The notes: a model not told the origin generated them from the sequence alone. Positions 43,991 through 54,270 are shown, numbered from the stretch's first letter. The stretch: DNA of 64,000 bases from Platynereis dumerilii (GCA_026936325.1 JAPTHN010000004.1:9969439-10033438), one strand, 5' to 3'. Translations and numbers: made by a program.

Positions 43991-44853
43991 CGTAGAACGG
44001 GATGACTTTGAACAGTTTTCACCTCAATTGCCTTATCTTTAAAAATATATAAGATCTACAGTGGTATTTCATGGGATAAAATGTTGGCCACTGGCATGTT
44101 GTTAATCTGTGCGTAGGCATTTTGAGATGTACATCATGTATATGCCTGTGTCAGTGGATAAATGGGCGTTCAAACTCACCCCGAGATCCGGGTGACTTTG
44201 GACAAAGTGAGTTTCAATGAAAGAAAAACATCAATTCTCAGAAAACAAATGTTTATCAGTATTTATAATTTTGTAGGGCTTGATTGTCTTTCCCTAAAAT
44301 GTTGTCACTTTTTTTTTGTGTTTTGTGACTTCTTTATTCTTGATCTACTTCCTTGCCTTTGGAGCTCAATGATTGCCTAATATGGTGAAATATTCATCCA
44401 AACATTGAATCATATGCATTGCATTAAGAAATATGGGAAAATGCGATGGTCTCTGCGCTCACCATCACAATGTGATGTTCAAAGTCACCCCAAAGTGTGT
44501 TGCAATTCAACATCATCCACTAATATTATTTGTTGTCGGTCTTTCTGAATAGCCTCCCACAAGTTTCTGGTGGATTTTGGAAGTATTTGAGTGACATTGT
44601 AATAAGGCAGGTATTTATGAGGCCAGGCTATGGTATCTTGCAAAAAGAAGTATGCCAAGTTTATTCATCAAAATCATGAAAAAAAAAATTCCAGTGACAT
44701 TGACTTTATGTAGAAAGAAACTAGGCTTTAGTAGAATATAATCAGAAGTCAAATACTTCCAGTATCTCATTTAACTTTGCATTCATAGAGGATCAATCTT
44801 TTTCAGAAAAGTGTTCAAAGTCACCCGGCTGTTCAAAATCACACCGTTCTACG
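43991..44853. mobile_element. TA-associated element, CGTAGAACGGG family
   Basis: The ends cgtagaacgggatgactttg and (t)gttcaaaatcacaccgttct then acg are inverted. The motif caaagtcaccc and its inverse recur near both ends (44009, 44196, 44479, 44817, 44840). No transposase is present. TA lies at 43993-43994 and at 44850-44851, so the target may be TA with a short palindromic flank. Confidence 0.75.
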
Positions 44854-44857
44854 CTTG

Positions 44858-44990
44858 TTTAAAGTAGGTAAAAGTAGGAAGTGATTTGAGGGGAGTCCAA
44901 AGGTGTAAACGGGTAAAGTAGTGGCTGATTCTTCCTTACTGCCGAGGTAGTCATAGTTTATTTTGAGTTGTGCCGTAAATTTGGAATGAC
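44858..44990 (-). repeat. Inverted fragment of the CAGTACAA element family
   Basis: It matches 2103-2240 and 32530-32650 in reverse (agtggctgattcttccttac; cctttggactcccctcaa on the other strand). Confidence 0.65.
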
Positions 44991-45013
44991 ACTTGAGCCG
45001 ATGATGACGTTAC

Positions 45014-45083
45014 CTTATTACCAAGCATGCCAATCAATCCATCCTTTGCTGTCCCGTATGCTTTGGCTGGAACAGTCTCATAT
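45014..45083 (-). CDS. Gene B exon: S1 lobe, GLIGML segment
   Basis: A 70-nt exon after cttttcag encodes YETVPAKAYGTAKDG then LIGMLGNK and is followed by gtaacg. It corresponds to gene A 23869-23938. Confidence 0.88.
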
Positions 45084-45239
45084 CTGAAAAGCATATTATT
45101 ATACTTTTAATAAAATTATTATGGGGAAAGAACCTGGCCCAGGGGCAAATCTGGACTAGCGGAGGAAAAAAACAGCTGCAAAAGCAACAGAAATGATTAG
45201 ATTCATAGTTACTGTTGGTCCAGCATTACAATTAAGTTA

Positions 45240-45295
45240 GCCCTCGATATAGCCAATTGAGGTGCTGCAGAGGCGTAAAACACAAACAAACACAC
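45240..45295 (-). repeat. TTTGTTTGTGTTTTACGCC repeat fragment
   Basis: Inverted match to 22625-22690 (gtgttttacgcctc, agcacct, gctatatcgagg). Family class is unknown. Confidence 0.6.
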
Positions 45296-45356
45296 AATTA
45301 AGTTAGTAAAATTTGGAATTTTTGGTCAATTGGGATAAAAAATTGATAATCACATA

Positions 45357-45808
45357 TCGTCAGCCTAAAGCAAAATTGGCCTAAGTCAGACTTAGGCCAT
45401 TTTTCCTTTTTGATACCATAGGAAGGCCCTTATAATAATGTATGTGCTAAAAAAAATTGGACTCCTAAATTAATAATAAACCCCTTAAAATCCCAACTCA
45501 ATTTTTGGACAAATGGCCTAAATCCTTTTGACTTACACCATTTTGAGTTAGGCCAATTCGGCATCACTAATTTTAGTGGTTATCACCAATATTTTTCTGT
45601 CATAATTGTGAGTATTAATTTTATTGAAGTTGTTTCCTCGCATTTCATTCATAAATTTTATGGAGAATTGCTTAATAACACAGCTACACCACAAAAGAAT
45701 TTTGGCCTAAGTCATTTTGGTTCAAAAAAAAATTGGCCTAAGTCAGTTTTTGGCTGTTTGCCAAAAATTGCCAAAATGAATTAGGCCAATTTTGCTTTAG
45801 GCTGACGA
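45357..45808. mobile_element. TA-flanked element, TCGTCAGCCTAAAGC family (complete), in a gene B intron
   Basis: The ends tcgtcagcctaaagcaaaat and attttgctttaggctgacga are flanked by TA (45355-45356, 45809-45810). The motif ggcctaagtca and its inverse recur about eight times inside. It is 452 bp with no coding capacity. Confidence 0.88.
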
Positions 45809-45994
45809 TACGTTTCTTGTATATTATTATCGCTTTCATAGCTATGTGGTTTTCAAGTTTTTACTTTGCTTTATCCCGAGACTGTGATGCCTCAGATTTA
45901 GTTGCAAAACTTCATACATCACGAGCACAGATTTCGATAAACTGACTATGCATTGATGAATGGATTATGTATGTTTAGCTTTGATACATGCACT

Positions 45995-46425
45995 TTTTGA
46001 TGGAGACGTCTGTAGACTCTCTTTTTCTGGTGCTTCTAGCCGATAAGGCTCAGACAATGGCTAGTCTGGATGCATCATTTTTTGGTTGTTTGGAGACATC
46101 GACCTGTAGACACTCCTTTTCAGGTGCTTCAAGCCAATAAGGATCAGACAATGACTAGTCTGGATTTTTGTTGCTTTGAAGATGCCTGTAGAATCTCCTT
46201 TTCTGGTTCTTCCAGCAGATAAGGCTCAGACAATGCTTTCCAGCCGATAAGGCTCAGTCAATGGCTAGTCTGGATGGCTCAAGTTTTGGTGGTTTGGAGA
46301 CGTCTGTAGAACTCCTTTTCTGGTGCTTCCATATGATAAGGCTCAGACAATGGCTGGTCTGGAGACGTCTGTTGACCTTTTCTCGTGCTTTCAGCTGTCA
46401 ATGCCCAGACAATGGTCAGTAAGTC
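45995..46425. repeat. Irregular ~75-110-bp tandem repeat
   Basis: Five or six units contain ggagacgtctgtagac, tccttttctggtgcttc, gataaggctcagacaatgg and ctagtctggat, with variable deletions between them. Confidence 0.85.
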
Positions 46426-46744
46426 CTCAAAAATCATGAGCTACAGATGTCAGTTAAAGGACCACGTTTTGCATTTCACCTTTTTATGACTTCAGTACCT
46501 ATTGAAGTTCAGTGTCTATATTTCCTCTTAGAATAGAGTTTTGGTATGTTAAAACTTATATCAGCTATGTATTATTGTCAGTCCATGATATTTTTTAATG
46601 GAATGGGTAGTTCATTTTTATGACCAAGTGGTCCAGTTTTCCCTAGGCCACAGGGGTAGGAGAACTGGGCCATCTGTTTAGTTATTATAGTATAGTGGGT
46701 AAGGTATAGTAGGTTGCTCCTATAGTATAGTGGGTTGGGTATAA
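46426..46744. other. Intron sequence; short tatagtatagtgggt repeats
   Basis: Mostly unremarkable. At 46686-46745 the motif tatagtatagtgggt recurs imperfectly three times, directly at the truncated end of the LINE. Confidence 0.5.
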
Positions 46745-46755
46745 AAAATATGGAA

Positions 46756-46975
46756 GATTGCTGATAGGACGATAAGTTTTCTTGTCTTCGGTGTCACCAC
46801 TTTTCACTTTAATTCTTGGTGTGACAGAGGCCATCTTCAATTTGTCTGGGACAAATGCCTGAGAAATAGATGCATTGATAATTCTAGTAAGTTCTGGAAG
46901 CAAACTATCCAATACCACTTTCAATAGGGAAGTTGGAATAGGATCTAATTCACATGACTTGGAGTTTCCCCTCAT
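46756..46975 (-). pseudogene. LINE ORF2 continuation: start of reverse transcriptase
   Basis: The frame reads SKSCELDPIPTSLLKVVLDS, then ISQAFVPDKLKMASVTP and KTYRPISNLP. These are the linker and RT-0/1 region of CR1/L2-type polymerases. It is offset by one base from the endonuclease frame (a frameshift near 47000), and RT motifs beyond NLP are missing. Confidence 0.85.
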
Positions 46976-46986
46976 GATGATGCTTC

Positions 46987-48318
46987 TTAGCTGTTCTTGG
47001 ATATTGGATGTTGCGCTTCAAGAGGTGTGATGTCATTTGGAACTTCAGGACTAGCTTGGTTCTTCACAGGATCAAATGTCTGTCTGATGTTCGCAATTTT
47101 ATTCTCAAAATAGTCTGCAAATTCATTCGCAAGTCCCTGATTATTTTGATGCTGTGGTAAGACTGTATCATTAGATTTTTGCATCAATTGATTCATGATT
47201 TGATGTAGACTGCTTTGATCCCCTTTTTTGTCCTCTATTTTCTCTTTGAAGTAAGCAGATTTTGCTGATCTACACATGTTGTTATACTTTGCTCTTTCTT
47301 GTTTAAATATTTCATAATGCACTGTGAGGCCTGACTTCCTCCACTTACGCTCTGCTCTCCTTCGAATCCTTCGCGTTGCCTGCAGATCACTATTGTACCA
47401 TGGGGAATTATTCCTGACAAGGACTTCTTTCATTGTCTCTGGGGCATGTTTATTGAGGATTTCAGACACGGATGAGTTGTAATGATTTACAAGATTCGAA
47501 ACTTCTTTTTCTGAGGGATCCGACTGTGTGAAAGATGAAATATCTTGCAAAAACTTCTGAGTATCTATGCTCTTTAAATTTCTGCATCTTACTGTTTTAG
47601 TCATTGCAACTGGCTTATTCACTGCACATTTTATTATGATTGAAAGGTGATCAGAAAACATGCCTGTTTCTATTTTGACATCACTGACTAGTTCCTCATC
47701 AGACCTTGTAATTACTAGATCAAGGAGATGACCTTTGATGTGAGTTCTTGCACTAATGTGTTGCATTAAATTCCGACTGACAAATAGTTGCTTTAATTTG
47801 GTGACACTCCCATCAATTTCCGATTCCATGTGCAGGTTAAAGTCTCCAACTATCAAAAGCTTTCCAGGAGATACCGAATGGTGATCCATTAATTCCTCAA
47901 ACTCATCTAAGAAAACGGATAATGGCTGGTTATGCTTTCCTCCGGGTGGCCTATACAGAACACACAGCCGGATGGAGTCACTTTTTGTTGAAAGCATAAT
48001 TTCTATACTTTCAAACGAACTGTACTTCTTTTGTTTTTGCAATGTGTACTTTAAGGATGATTTTAAAATAACAGCAACTCCACCTCCTCTTCTTGAAACA
48101 CGAGGTACATGTTCAACTTTGTAACCTGGTGGGGCCATTTCCTTGCATAAGAGCTCGTCTGATAAAGTTCCAGTTAACCACGTTTCAGTCACACACAAAA
48201 CATCGAGTTTGCTGTCTAAGATAAAGTCACGAATTTCTTGAGTCTTGTTTTTCACTGATCTGGCATTGCTGTAGCCGACTGTCATCTTTTCCTGTAAAGG
48301 CATTTTTCTGATGGGCAC
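46987..48318 (-). CDS. LINE ORF2, endonuclease part (443 aa, then frameshift)
   Basis: An apurinic/apyrimidinic-type endonuclease that nicks target DNA for target-primed reverse transcription. Motifs in order are YSNARSVKNK, LCVTETWL (catalytic Glu), GGGVAVILK, LYRPPGG, IVGDFNLH (metal-binding Asp and Asn), DLVITR and FSDHLSI (catalytic Asp-His). It starts 30 nt after the ORF1 stop. It ends at SKNS followed by TAA because of a one-base shift; the RT frame follows at 46975. The RT is truncated, so the element cannot move by itself. Confidence 0.9.
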   Translation of the reverse strand: MPIRKMPLQEKMTVGYSNARSVKNKTQEIRDFILDSKLDVLCVTETWLTGTLSDELLCKEMAPPGYKVEHVPRVSRRGGGVAVILKSSLKYTLQKQKKYSSFESIEIMLSTKSDSIRLCVLYRPPGGKHNQPLSVFLDEFEELMDHHSVSPGKLLIVGDFNLHMESEIDGSVTKLKQLFVSRNLMQHISARTHIKGHLLDLVITRSDEELVSDVKIETGMFSDHLSIIIKCAVNKPVAMTKTVRCRNLKSIDTQKFLQDISSFTQSDPSEKEVSNLVNHYNSSVSEILNKHAPETMKEVLVRNNSPWYNSDLQATRRIRRRAERKWRKSGLTVHYEIFKQERAKYNNMCRSAKSAYFKEKIEDKKGDQSSLHQIMNQLMQKSNDTVLPQHQNNQGLANEFADYFENKIANIRQTFDPVKNQASPEVPNDITPLEAQHPISKNS

Positions 48319-48348
48319 TGCTATATTGTTCTTTGTCTGAGAACAAAC

Positions 48349-49143
48349 TTACTGCAAACTGATTGGAATCAAAGTAGGCTTAGGGTTCCAAATCCTGTAT
48401 CTGAACAGTGTTTTACGAACCGGTCTAGCGATTGGTCTGTACTCATTTGCAAGAGAGCGTAGATCTTCAGATGTATAGGTATGTGTACTTTTTTGTTTTG
48501 ATTCCATTGGGCATTTTGACTGTTTATCAAAATGTTCACTCAAAGGTTCAGTTCTGTCATTTCTTTTCTCTGTTAGTTCCCTCTTTTTTGTTATACCGGA
48601 ATTATCTTCTTTGATATCTGATGTTACAGTTCTTACTTCTATTTTCTCTGTTAAATCTGGTTTTCTTGAAACGCATACATTCTTTGTAGCTTGGACGCCT
48701 ATCTGTCTTGTACCAGAGTAGTGATCATTTTCACGAAATATGACAATTGTCTTTTGATCATGACTTGGAGAATCTGGGGACACTTGGACATCACCAATTT
48801 CGCCTCTTTCACTGTTTATTATACTTATTCCAATTTCAAAAGAATTTGCTATGATCATGGGAACTAGATCCCCATATGCAGAGTTATAATGTTTTTGAAG
48901 TAAATATTTGGACATATCCTCGAGGTAGGTGAGCTTGGTATACTCAGGACAAAACGGGAGGTATCTGCTGACATTGGTGATCGACTCCTGGAAGATTTTG
49001 CTTGTCAGTATTTCAAGAGACGGGGGCTTCAATTTTAACTGTTCTTGCCATGACGTACGAACTGCATGTAGAAGGCAATGTCCATCTGCCGGTGTGGAAA
49101 CTCTGTGTAAACCTAGTTTCTGCAATGCTGTGCAAACTGCCAT
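48349..49143 (-). CDS. LINE ORF1 with an OTU-type cysteine protease domain (264 aa)
   Basis: Residues 15-30 read VSTPADGHCLLHAVRT, the OTU-family catalytic loop with Asp20 and Cys23. NSAYGDLVPMIIANSF (87-102) matches the domain's middle segment, and NDHYSG supplies the catalytic His at 141. OTU enzymes cleave ubiquitin chains; a role in protecting retrotransposon products from host degradation is a speculation. The C-terminal half (150-264) is basic and polar and could bind nucleic acid. Its start codon is the first ATG after the leader. It lies directly upstream of the endonuclease ORF and is fully open. Confidence 0.85.
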   Translation of the reverse strand: MAVCTALQKLGLHRVSTPADGHCLLHAVRTSWQEQLKLKPPSLEILTSKIFQESITNVSRYLPFCPEYTKLTYLEDMSKYLLQKHYNSAYGDLVPMIIANSFEIGISIINSERGEIGDVQVSPDSPSHDQKTIVIFRENDHYSGTRQIGVQATKNVCVSRKPDLTEKIEVRTVTSDIKEDNSGITKKRELTEKRNDRTEPLSEHFDKQSKCPMESKQKSTHTYTSEDLRSLANEYRPIARPVRKTLFRYRIWNPKPTLIPISLQ

Positions 49144-49370
49144 TTCTAAGCTTCACAAAACAAATGATTCTTGGACTTTAAAACCGAAGGAATGTCAACT
49201 TCAAACTTGTGCAATTTCACAGGAGCTCAAAACGTCACGTCCTCTGGACAGTACAGTTCAAAAAGGTGACGTCCTCTGGACTGAGGAGTTCAAAAAGGTG
49301 ACGTCCTCAGGACTGAAGAGTTCAAAAAGGTGACGTCATCAAGGCTGGTTGGCTGGCAACATGACGTCAC

Positions 49371-50708
49371 AACCTTGATTTGCGATGCACTTGAATTTTT
49401 CTTTTAAAAATGTCAATAATTCTTCAACCACAGATTGATAATCTGTAATTCAATTTCCAGTCTGTTCTATGAGTGTTCGTATCCTTCTGTGCAACTTTTG
49501 GTAATCCTCAATGAGCTCGAAATAGTTCAAAAGTTTCTTAGTTTCTTCTTCACAATTTTTCACGTCTGCCACTGCTGACAGCCCAACTAGATCATTCATT
49601 CACTTCACAGGAATAATTTTTACGCCATCAATCTCAGCAGAAAATAAGTTTCATTTAGAGTACCAACAACCTATATTTTCGAAAAGTTTAACCCGAGCCA
49701 AGGAATTGCTGCTCTCAGAAATAAAATTCTAAATAACTATTTTTTCCATGAGGCAGATATCGAAAAATTAACACAAACTCGTTTTAATGTAACTATCTGC
49801 GCATAACGACCTGTATGACAAAAATTGACGAAATGCAAGGTATTTAGAAAAATGACTTTTTTTTCACACATCCAGGAGTGAAAAGCAGCGGCTTCTTGTT
49901 TTGTATGTATGATCCTAAATACACAAAGCAAGGACATTTTTATGTAGTCTGTTGCCTTCCTCTGGTCCTTCTGAACACATTGTGATATAATTCATGTCCA
50001 TACATATCTCACTGACATTGAAAAAATAATAATCAAATAGGAGCTTCACCCCATTTTAATAAATTCTTTTTACTTCTGTCACTTGACTTTGTTTCAATAT
50101 TCTGTTCACAGACCCGCGTATATTGGTGCAAATTACTAAAACTGGATGCCATTTTAAACTTTGGACAATAAGGAAAGTTGTGGTACCTTCAATAATCATG
50201 AAGCTTTGATATCTATCAAAACAGAGACAGTCAAACTTTGATGTCTGAAAAATGTGTCACCAAAAATGAGCATTTTTCGCACGTTTTTTCACTTAAATGG
50301 TAAGATAGCAACTTGAGATCATTATAAAGACACTTAAAAAGGTCACCATCAGAAAGAGCAAAATGTTTTACACAAGATAGAATATATTTTAGAATCTATG
50401 ATAAGTTTTTGTGGCATCAAGAATTTTTTCACACTTGTGGCAGTAATTCCTAACTAAGATCTTGAAGCCTGTCTTAAGGGGTATGTGTTACATTATTGAA
50501 CGAAAAATAGCTGAATAGGGTTCAATTGAGCCAGCACTTAATTCAAGCTCTCCCTACTTCCCCTATTATGGTTCCCTCAATTGAAAAGCTAATAATGATA
50601 CAATTTTCTGATGTCAGAAAAAACGTAATTTATTTCATCCAGATGAGATTCAATTAAGAAGAACAATGACAACAATCTATAATATAATTCAATGATATTA
50701 TGTAAGTA
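49371..50708. other. Intron sequence of gene B, nothing recognised
   Basis: AT-rich, no exon or element ends recognised. Confidence 0.4.
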
Positions 50709-50714
50709 ACTCAC

Positions 50715-50821
50715 GTAAAGTTGACAGCAACAGAAAGTGAATTCAAGATGTCAAATACCAATCCATGGTACTCTGCTGTGTTGTTTTCAGTCACTGTTCT
50801 GTAATTGTAGTACAGGTAATC
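50715..50821 (-). CDS. Gene B exon 1 recognised: S1 lobe start
   Basis: After tttatttttcag the frame reads DYLYYNYRTVTENN then YHGLVFDILNSLSVAVNFT, ending in phase 2 before gtgagt. It is 107 nt, as in gene A (23441-23547). Confidence 0.87.
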
Positions 50822-50861
50822 CTGAAAAATAAACTTCAGTCATAAGGCTACACATAATTGA

Positions 50862-50998
50862 TTCTTAGCTTCGCGGACCCGCCGACACAATAGATTTCCT
50901 GCCGATGAAAAAACATTTTTTTTTACCTTTTTTTTTTGTCCTACCGACCGACCCTAGAAAAAGTGCCTTGAGAGGATCCGAGAAGCTAAAGATCAATT
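50862..50998. mobile_element. Small TIR element (CTTAGCTTCGCGG)
   Basis: The ends gattcttagcttcgcgga and ggatccgagaagctaaagatc are inverted, with a T-run core. A related end occurs at 58411-58460 (ttcttagcttctcggatc and gaccgacccaatag). Confidence 0.65.
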
Positions 50999-51101
50999 AA
51001 GCGTGGCCTAAATGTATTAATTTTCCACCAGTTGGCTAAATTTAGCCACATGTATGTTGCACTCAAATCCTACTTTTATGATATCTTTTTTTTGTTATTT
51101 A

Positions 51102-51378
51102 GGGTAAGGTGGGGGAAATCCATCGCCCCTTTATTCTTGGGGCAATTCCGACCCTTTCAGGGTTTTTAATTGTACTTGCTGCGAAGGACACAACTTGAGG
51201 ATTTATCTGTGCACAAAAGAAAAATGAAGTTGGATGGCTTGTTTGTTTATGGAACAATCTAACACTGTGACCCTAATCACATTTTTGTTTATTTGCTGCT
51301 GTTTATAATCTGCTTGCTGCTGTTCATGACCTTTTGGGGTCGGATTTGCTGCGGGGTCAGATTTCCCCCACCATACCC
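51102..51378. mobile_element. TA-flanked element, GGGTAAGGTGGGGG family (complete)
   Basis: The ends gggtaaggtgggggaaat and atttcccccaccataccc are flanked by TA (51100-51101, 51379-51380). Internal ggggcaattccgaccc and ggggtcggatttgc are subterminal inverted motifs. It is 277 bp and non-coding. Confidence 0.87.
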
Positions 51379-51670
51379 TACAGTGGTCTGCCAGTTAGCG
51401 GGAGTTGCGTTGAAATTTTTACTTAAAATCCCATTGTTTTTGTATTGTTCATATGTTGATCTTTTGAATAATTAAATTAACTCAAATCAAATCAAGTTAT
51501 GACTCGTACATAGCTTTCAGGCATTTTAATCATTCTTGCTGTTTACAGTTGACAGTGAGGAATGAATGCTTTAAAAGTGGGACGTTCTGTTGTCCAAACC
51601 AATTAGAATAACTAAAAGTGCTGAATGAGACACTCGTAACATCCCTCATACAAATTCAATGGCCATGCTT

Positions 51671-52077
51671 AGGCCTCATGACAAGATACACCCCCCAAAC
51701 CCTCTCATAAACTCGGCACCCTCAACTTACCCCTTTTCACTTCTGCCACCCTCAACTACCCTCAGCTCCCCTCAACTGCCCTCAACTTAACTCAACTAAA
51801 CTCAAGTAACCTCAACTAAACTCAACTTACCTCAACTAAACTCGCCTCTCCTCAACTAAACTCGCCTCCCCTCAACTAAACTCGGCTGCCCTCAAGTAAA
51901 CTCGGCTGCCCTCAACTAAACTCACCTCCCCTCGACTAAACTCACATCCCCTCGCCTCCCCTCAAACGAACTCGCCTCCCCTCAACCAAATTCGCCATCC
52001 CTCAACTACCCTCAGTTACCCCATGATAAAACAGTGGTAACCCCAGTGGGTTGAGGGTGTATCCTGTCATGAGGCCT
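51671..52077. mobile_element. TIR element with an internal minisatellite (AGGCCTCATGACA)
   Basis: The ends aggcctcatgacaagataca and tgtatcctgtcatgaggcct are inverted. The flanks atgcttat 51665-51670 and 52078-52083 share the 6 bp atgctt. Between the ends are about 18 units of ctcaactaaactcgcctccc and variants (51720-52015). A poly-C/G segment lies just inside each end (caccccccaaaccc / gtgggttgagggtg). Confidence 0.85.
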
Positions 52078-52083
52078 ATGCTT

Positions 52084-53030
52084 GTAGATGTGAAAACTTA
52101 TTTGAAAGGTATCACATCGACAAGTCTTCTTTTGTCACTTCATCATTTTTATAAAATTCATCATATTACTATTATAACAAAAAGGACCCATGTCAGGGTC
52201 ACTGAGTAAAAATATCACAAGCTGTTTTGTGAATTAATATCATCCCTAAATCTGTTATATTTGCCAATTTAGCCATGTTAAGTGTCAGGACTGAGCCTTG
52301 AAGCGTTGAAGTTGGTCCTTTTTGACAAAAATGCATTTTTAAACTTGAATGTATATCTCTATAAACAGCAATTTTGGACAACAATTTTTCTGGCAGGTTA
52401 TTGCGAGACCATCAGTTCAGTAAAGTTCATGGTCATATGACATTTCTTTTAAAATACATTAGACATCAGCAAGATACTTATCAATACCATTGGAAAAGCC
52501 GCTATCTAACTGACAATTTAGCATGTCAGCGCCCTGCTAAGGATTAACACTGTTGACAACAACAAACAATCTGATTATTGTTAATTTTGCAAAAATTATA
52601 GGTTAAATGTACACCATTGCTCACAGGTATGGAACTTTGAACTTTTTTATTGATTATAGTGGCAGGTACAGTGTAGTCACATTTCATATAAATTCACGAT
52701 TGTAAATACCCAGCCCTAATAGGGCTTATCTACCACTTCCTAACAGTTACAAATGTAATCCAGGGGTACAGTGCCAACAATTTACAAAGAGTCACAAATT
52801 TAGAACTTTAAACAAACATAAATGACAACTTACAACTTTAAAACAAACATAAATGACAACTTACGTATTGTACAACTTTAAACATCTTATTTCCCATGAT
52901 TTTTCAATGTATTTACATAACTGTATAGGCTCATTTTTAAACATATATATACATTTTTGTGAAGGTTCCAATTCAGTAAAATCATTACAGGCTATACTGT
53001 TGTATAATTGTGTTCTAATATCATTATACC
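52084..53030. other. No gene seen; one palindrome-arm fragment
   Basis: At 52173-52245 is a copy of the left arm of the palindrome at 5271-5422 (gtcagggtcactgag, tgttttgtgaattaatatca). At 52800-52870 is a short tandem duplication (aacataaatgacaacttac). Nothing else was recognised. Confidence 0.55.
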
Positions 53031-53034
53031 ATAC

Positions 53035-53290
53035 CTATGAGCCATCAGCCAATCAGAAGCCTGTATTTGGCTGGTATATATCATATATTCTTTGTTGTTC
53101 ACTTATACGCCCATGGGAGTATATAGGATATATAAGCCTCATTGTTTAACAAAGCTCATAACAAAAACAGCAAAACTGTACCAAATAGTGAATTACCAAC
53201 AAAAGTTCAACAAAAATAAAACAAAAGTATTATAAAAACGGAACACCTATGACAAAACTGTTAATCCTTTAATTTGACCACAATTAGGTT
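53035..53290. repeat. Dispersed repeat (also 2310-2400 and 59556-59750)
   Basis: It contains agccaatcagaagcctgtat, cccatgggagtata and gcctcattgtttaacaaagc, then actgtacca and acaaaagtattataaaa. The last blocks match 59600-59720 closely. It is probably the left half of an element ending with the palindrome at 54165-54270. Confidence 0.65.
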
Positions 53291-53589
53291 CTAATGTCAA
53301 TAACACAACTAAGGGGTCAACCATATTAGATCTCAGGGAGGGGGAGGAAGCTTTGAAGTTGTCTTTTTTAAAAATGAATAATTCCTAGTCTGTTTAGTTT
53401 TGGTATTAATTCCTTTTGAGTAGTCTTGAAATAAGTGGTGGAGGTATTTTGTTTGATTTAGAAACAAATATTTGAGGACGTCATACACCCAAAATAAATG
53501 GGCCCAATTACTGCTGCAGTTTCCATGAAATAAATAATTTTGTGTCTATTAAAACTCCAACCCCCCTTTCTCATCTGATGGTTGCAACC

Positions 53590-54005
53590 TAACAATCCAA
53601 ATGTATATATTCTTCTGGGTTTTTTTTTTTTTTATTTTATGTCCACAATTTATCTTTTGCCTACAATTTTCCCCATATATTTTTTTCCCCAAGTCGCCTC
53701 CCCCAAAATTATTTGTTCTAATCTTTTTCTTTATAGGCCTAGACTTTTTTTTCCATTCCCCTCCCTCAATTATTTTCCAATATTTTTTTTCACAGACATT
53801 TTCCCCCAAAATTTGTAGCCATTTTTCCCCCAAATATTTCTTTTCACTTTTTTCATCAATTTTTTTTTATGCATTTTTTCCACCTTTTACGTTTTTTTAA
53901 AAATTTCTTTTATTAAAGAAATTTTAAAAAATATAATTTTTATATTTATAAAAAAAATATAATTTTTATATTTATAAAAAAAATATATAATTTTTATATT
54001 TATTA
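53590..54005. repeat. Pyrimidine-rich and AT simple-sequence tract
   Basis: The plus strand at 53590-53900 is almost entirely T and C (tttttcccc runs). It is followed by repeats of aatttttatatttataaaaa at 53925-54005. Overlapping frames here are compositional artefacts. Confidence 0.8.
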
Positions 54006-54164
54006 TATATAAAACGTGATTCTTTCAAACCTATGCTTCCATGTTATTAAATTAATCCCACATGACAAATTGTTTGTAGCTGTTTTCTTTTTCTCTCAAA
54101 TCCTTTTTGTTTTATTTTCTTTTTTAAATCTCTTTAAGTTTTTGTTTTATTTTGTTTTGTTTGA

Positions 54165-54270
54165 GGTATAAGTCAGTTATATCCCTTGTTTTCGTGAATA
54201 TGTGATAATCCTCGGCTGACGCCTCGGATATATCACATATTCCCTCAAACGCGGGATATAACTAGCACTT
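54165..54270. repeat. Palindromic MITE-like segment
   Basis: The arms agtcagttatatccc ... aatatgtgataatcctcggc and gcctcggatatatcacatat ... gggatataactagcact mirror around ctgacg. A related segment lies at 59765-59830. It abuts the truncated 3' end of the LINE at 54266. Confidence 0.75.

Larger units (their letters stand above)
46745..49370 (-). mobile_element. LINE retrotransposon (CR1/L2-like), 3'-truncated, in a gene B intron
   Basis: On the minus strand it has a 5' leader with three ~32-bp repeats (gttcaaaaaggtgacgtcct type, 49255-49335) and ORF1 (49143-48349). ORF2 follows with an endonuclease (48318-46987) and the very start of reverse transcriptase (to about 46756). It breaks off just after PISNLPY, before any catalytic RT motif. 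Copies of LINEs are usually cut at the 5' end, so loss of the 3' part implies a later deletion. Gene and LINE are in the same orientation. Confidence 0.88.
33924..50821 (-). other. Gene B: ionotropic-glutamate-receptor-like gene, inverted paralogue of gene A
   Basis: Six exons on the minus strand (50821-50715, 45083-45014, 42652-42346, 37009-36789, 35969-35704, 34248-33924) match gene A exon by exon in length, phase and sequence; the M1 exon is roughly 70% identical in protein by eye. All have GT-AG boundaries and an open frame of 431 residues. Intron homology survives only next to some splice sites (for example gtgagttacttacataatat against gtgagtaacttgcataatat), so the duplication is not recent. 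Introns are larger than in gene A (up to 5.6 kb) because of transposon insertions. As in gene A, the recognised exons start inside S1. The last ~30 residues derive from a SINE. The gene is probably functional since all six exons are open; this is inference. Confidence 0.85.

Noticed and set aside
48929-49333. 134-codon plus-strand frame
   Set aside because: It is antisense to the LINE ORF1 and its leader repeats.
53549-53900. Frames rich in F/P or K/N on both strands
   Set aside because: They come from a pyrimidine-rich simple tract.
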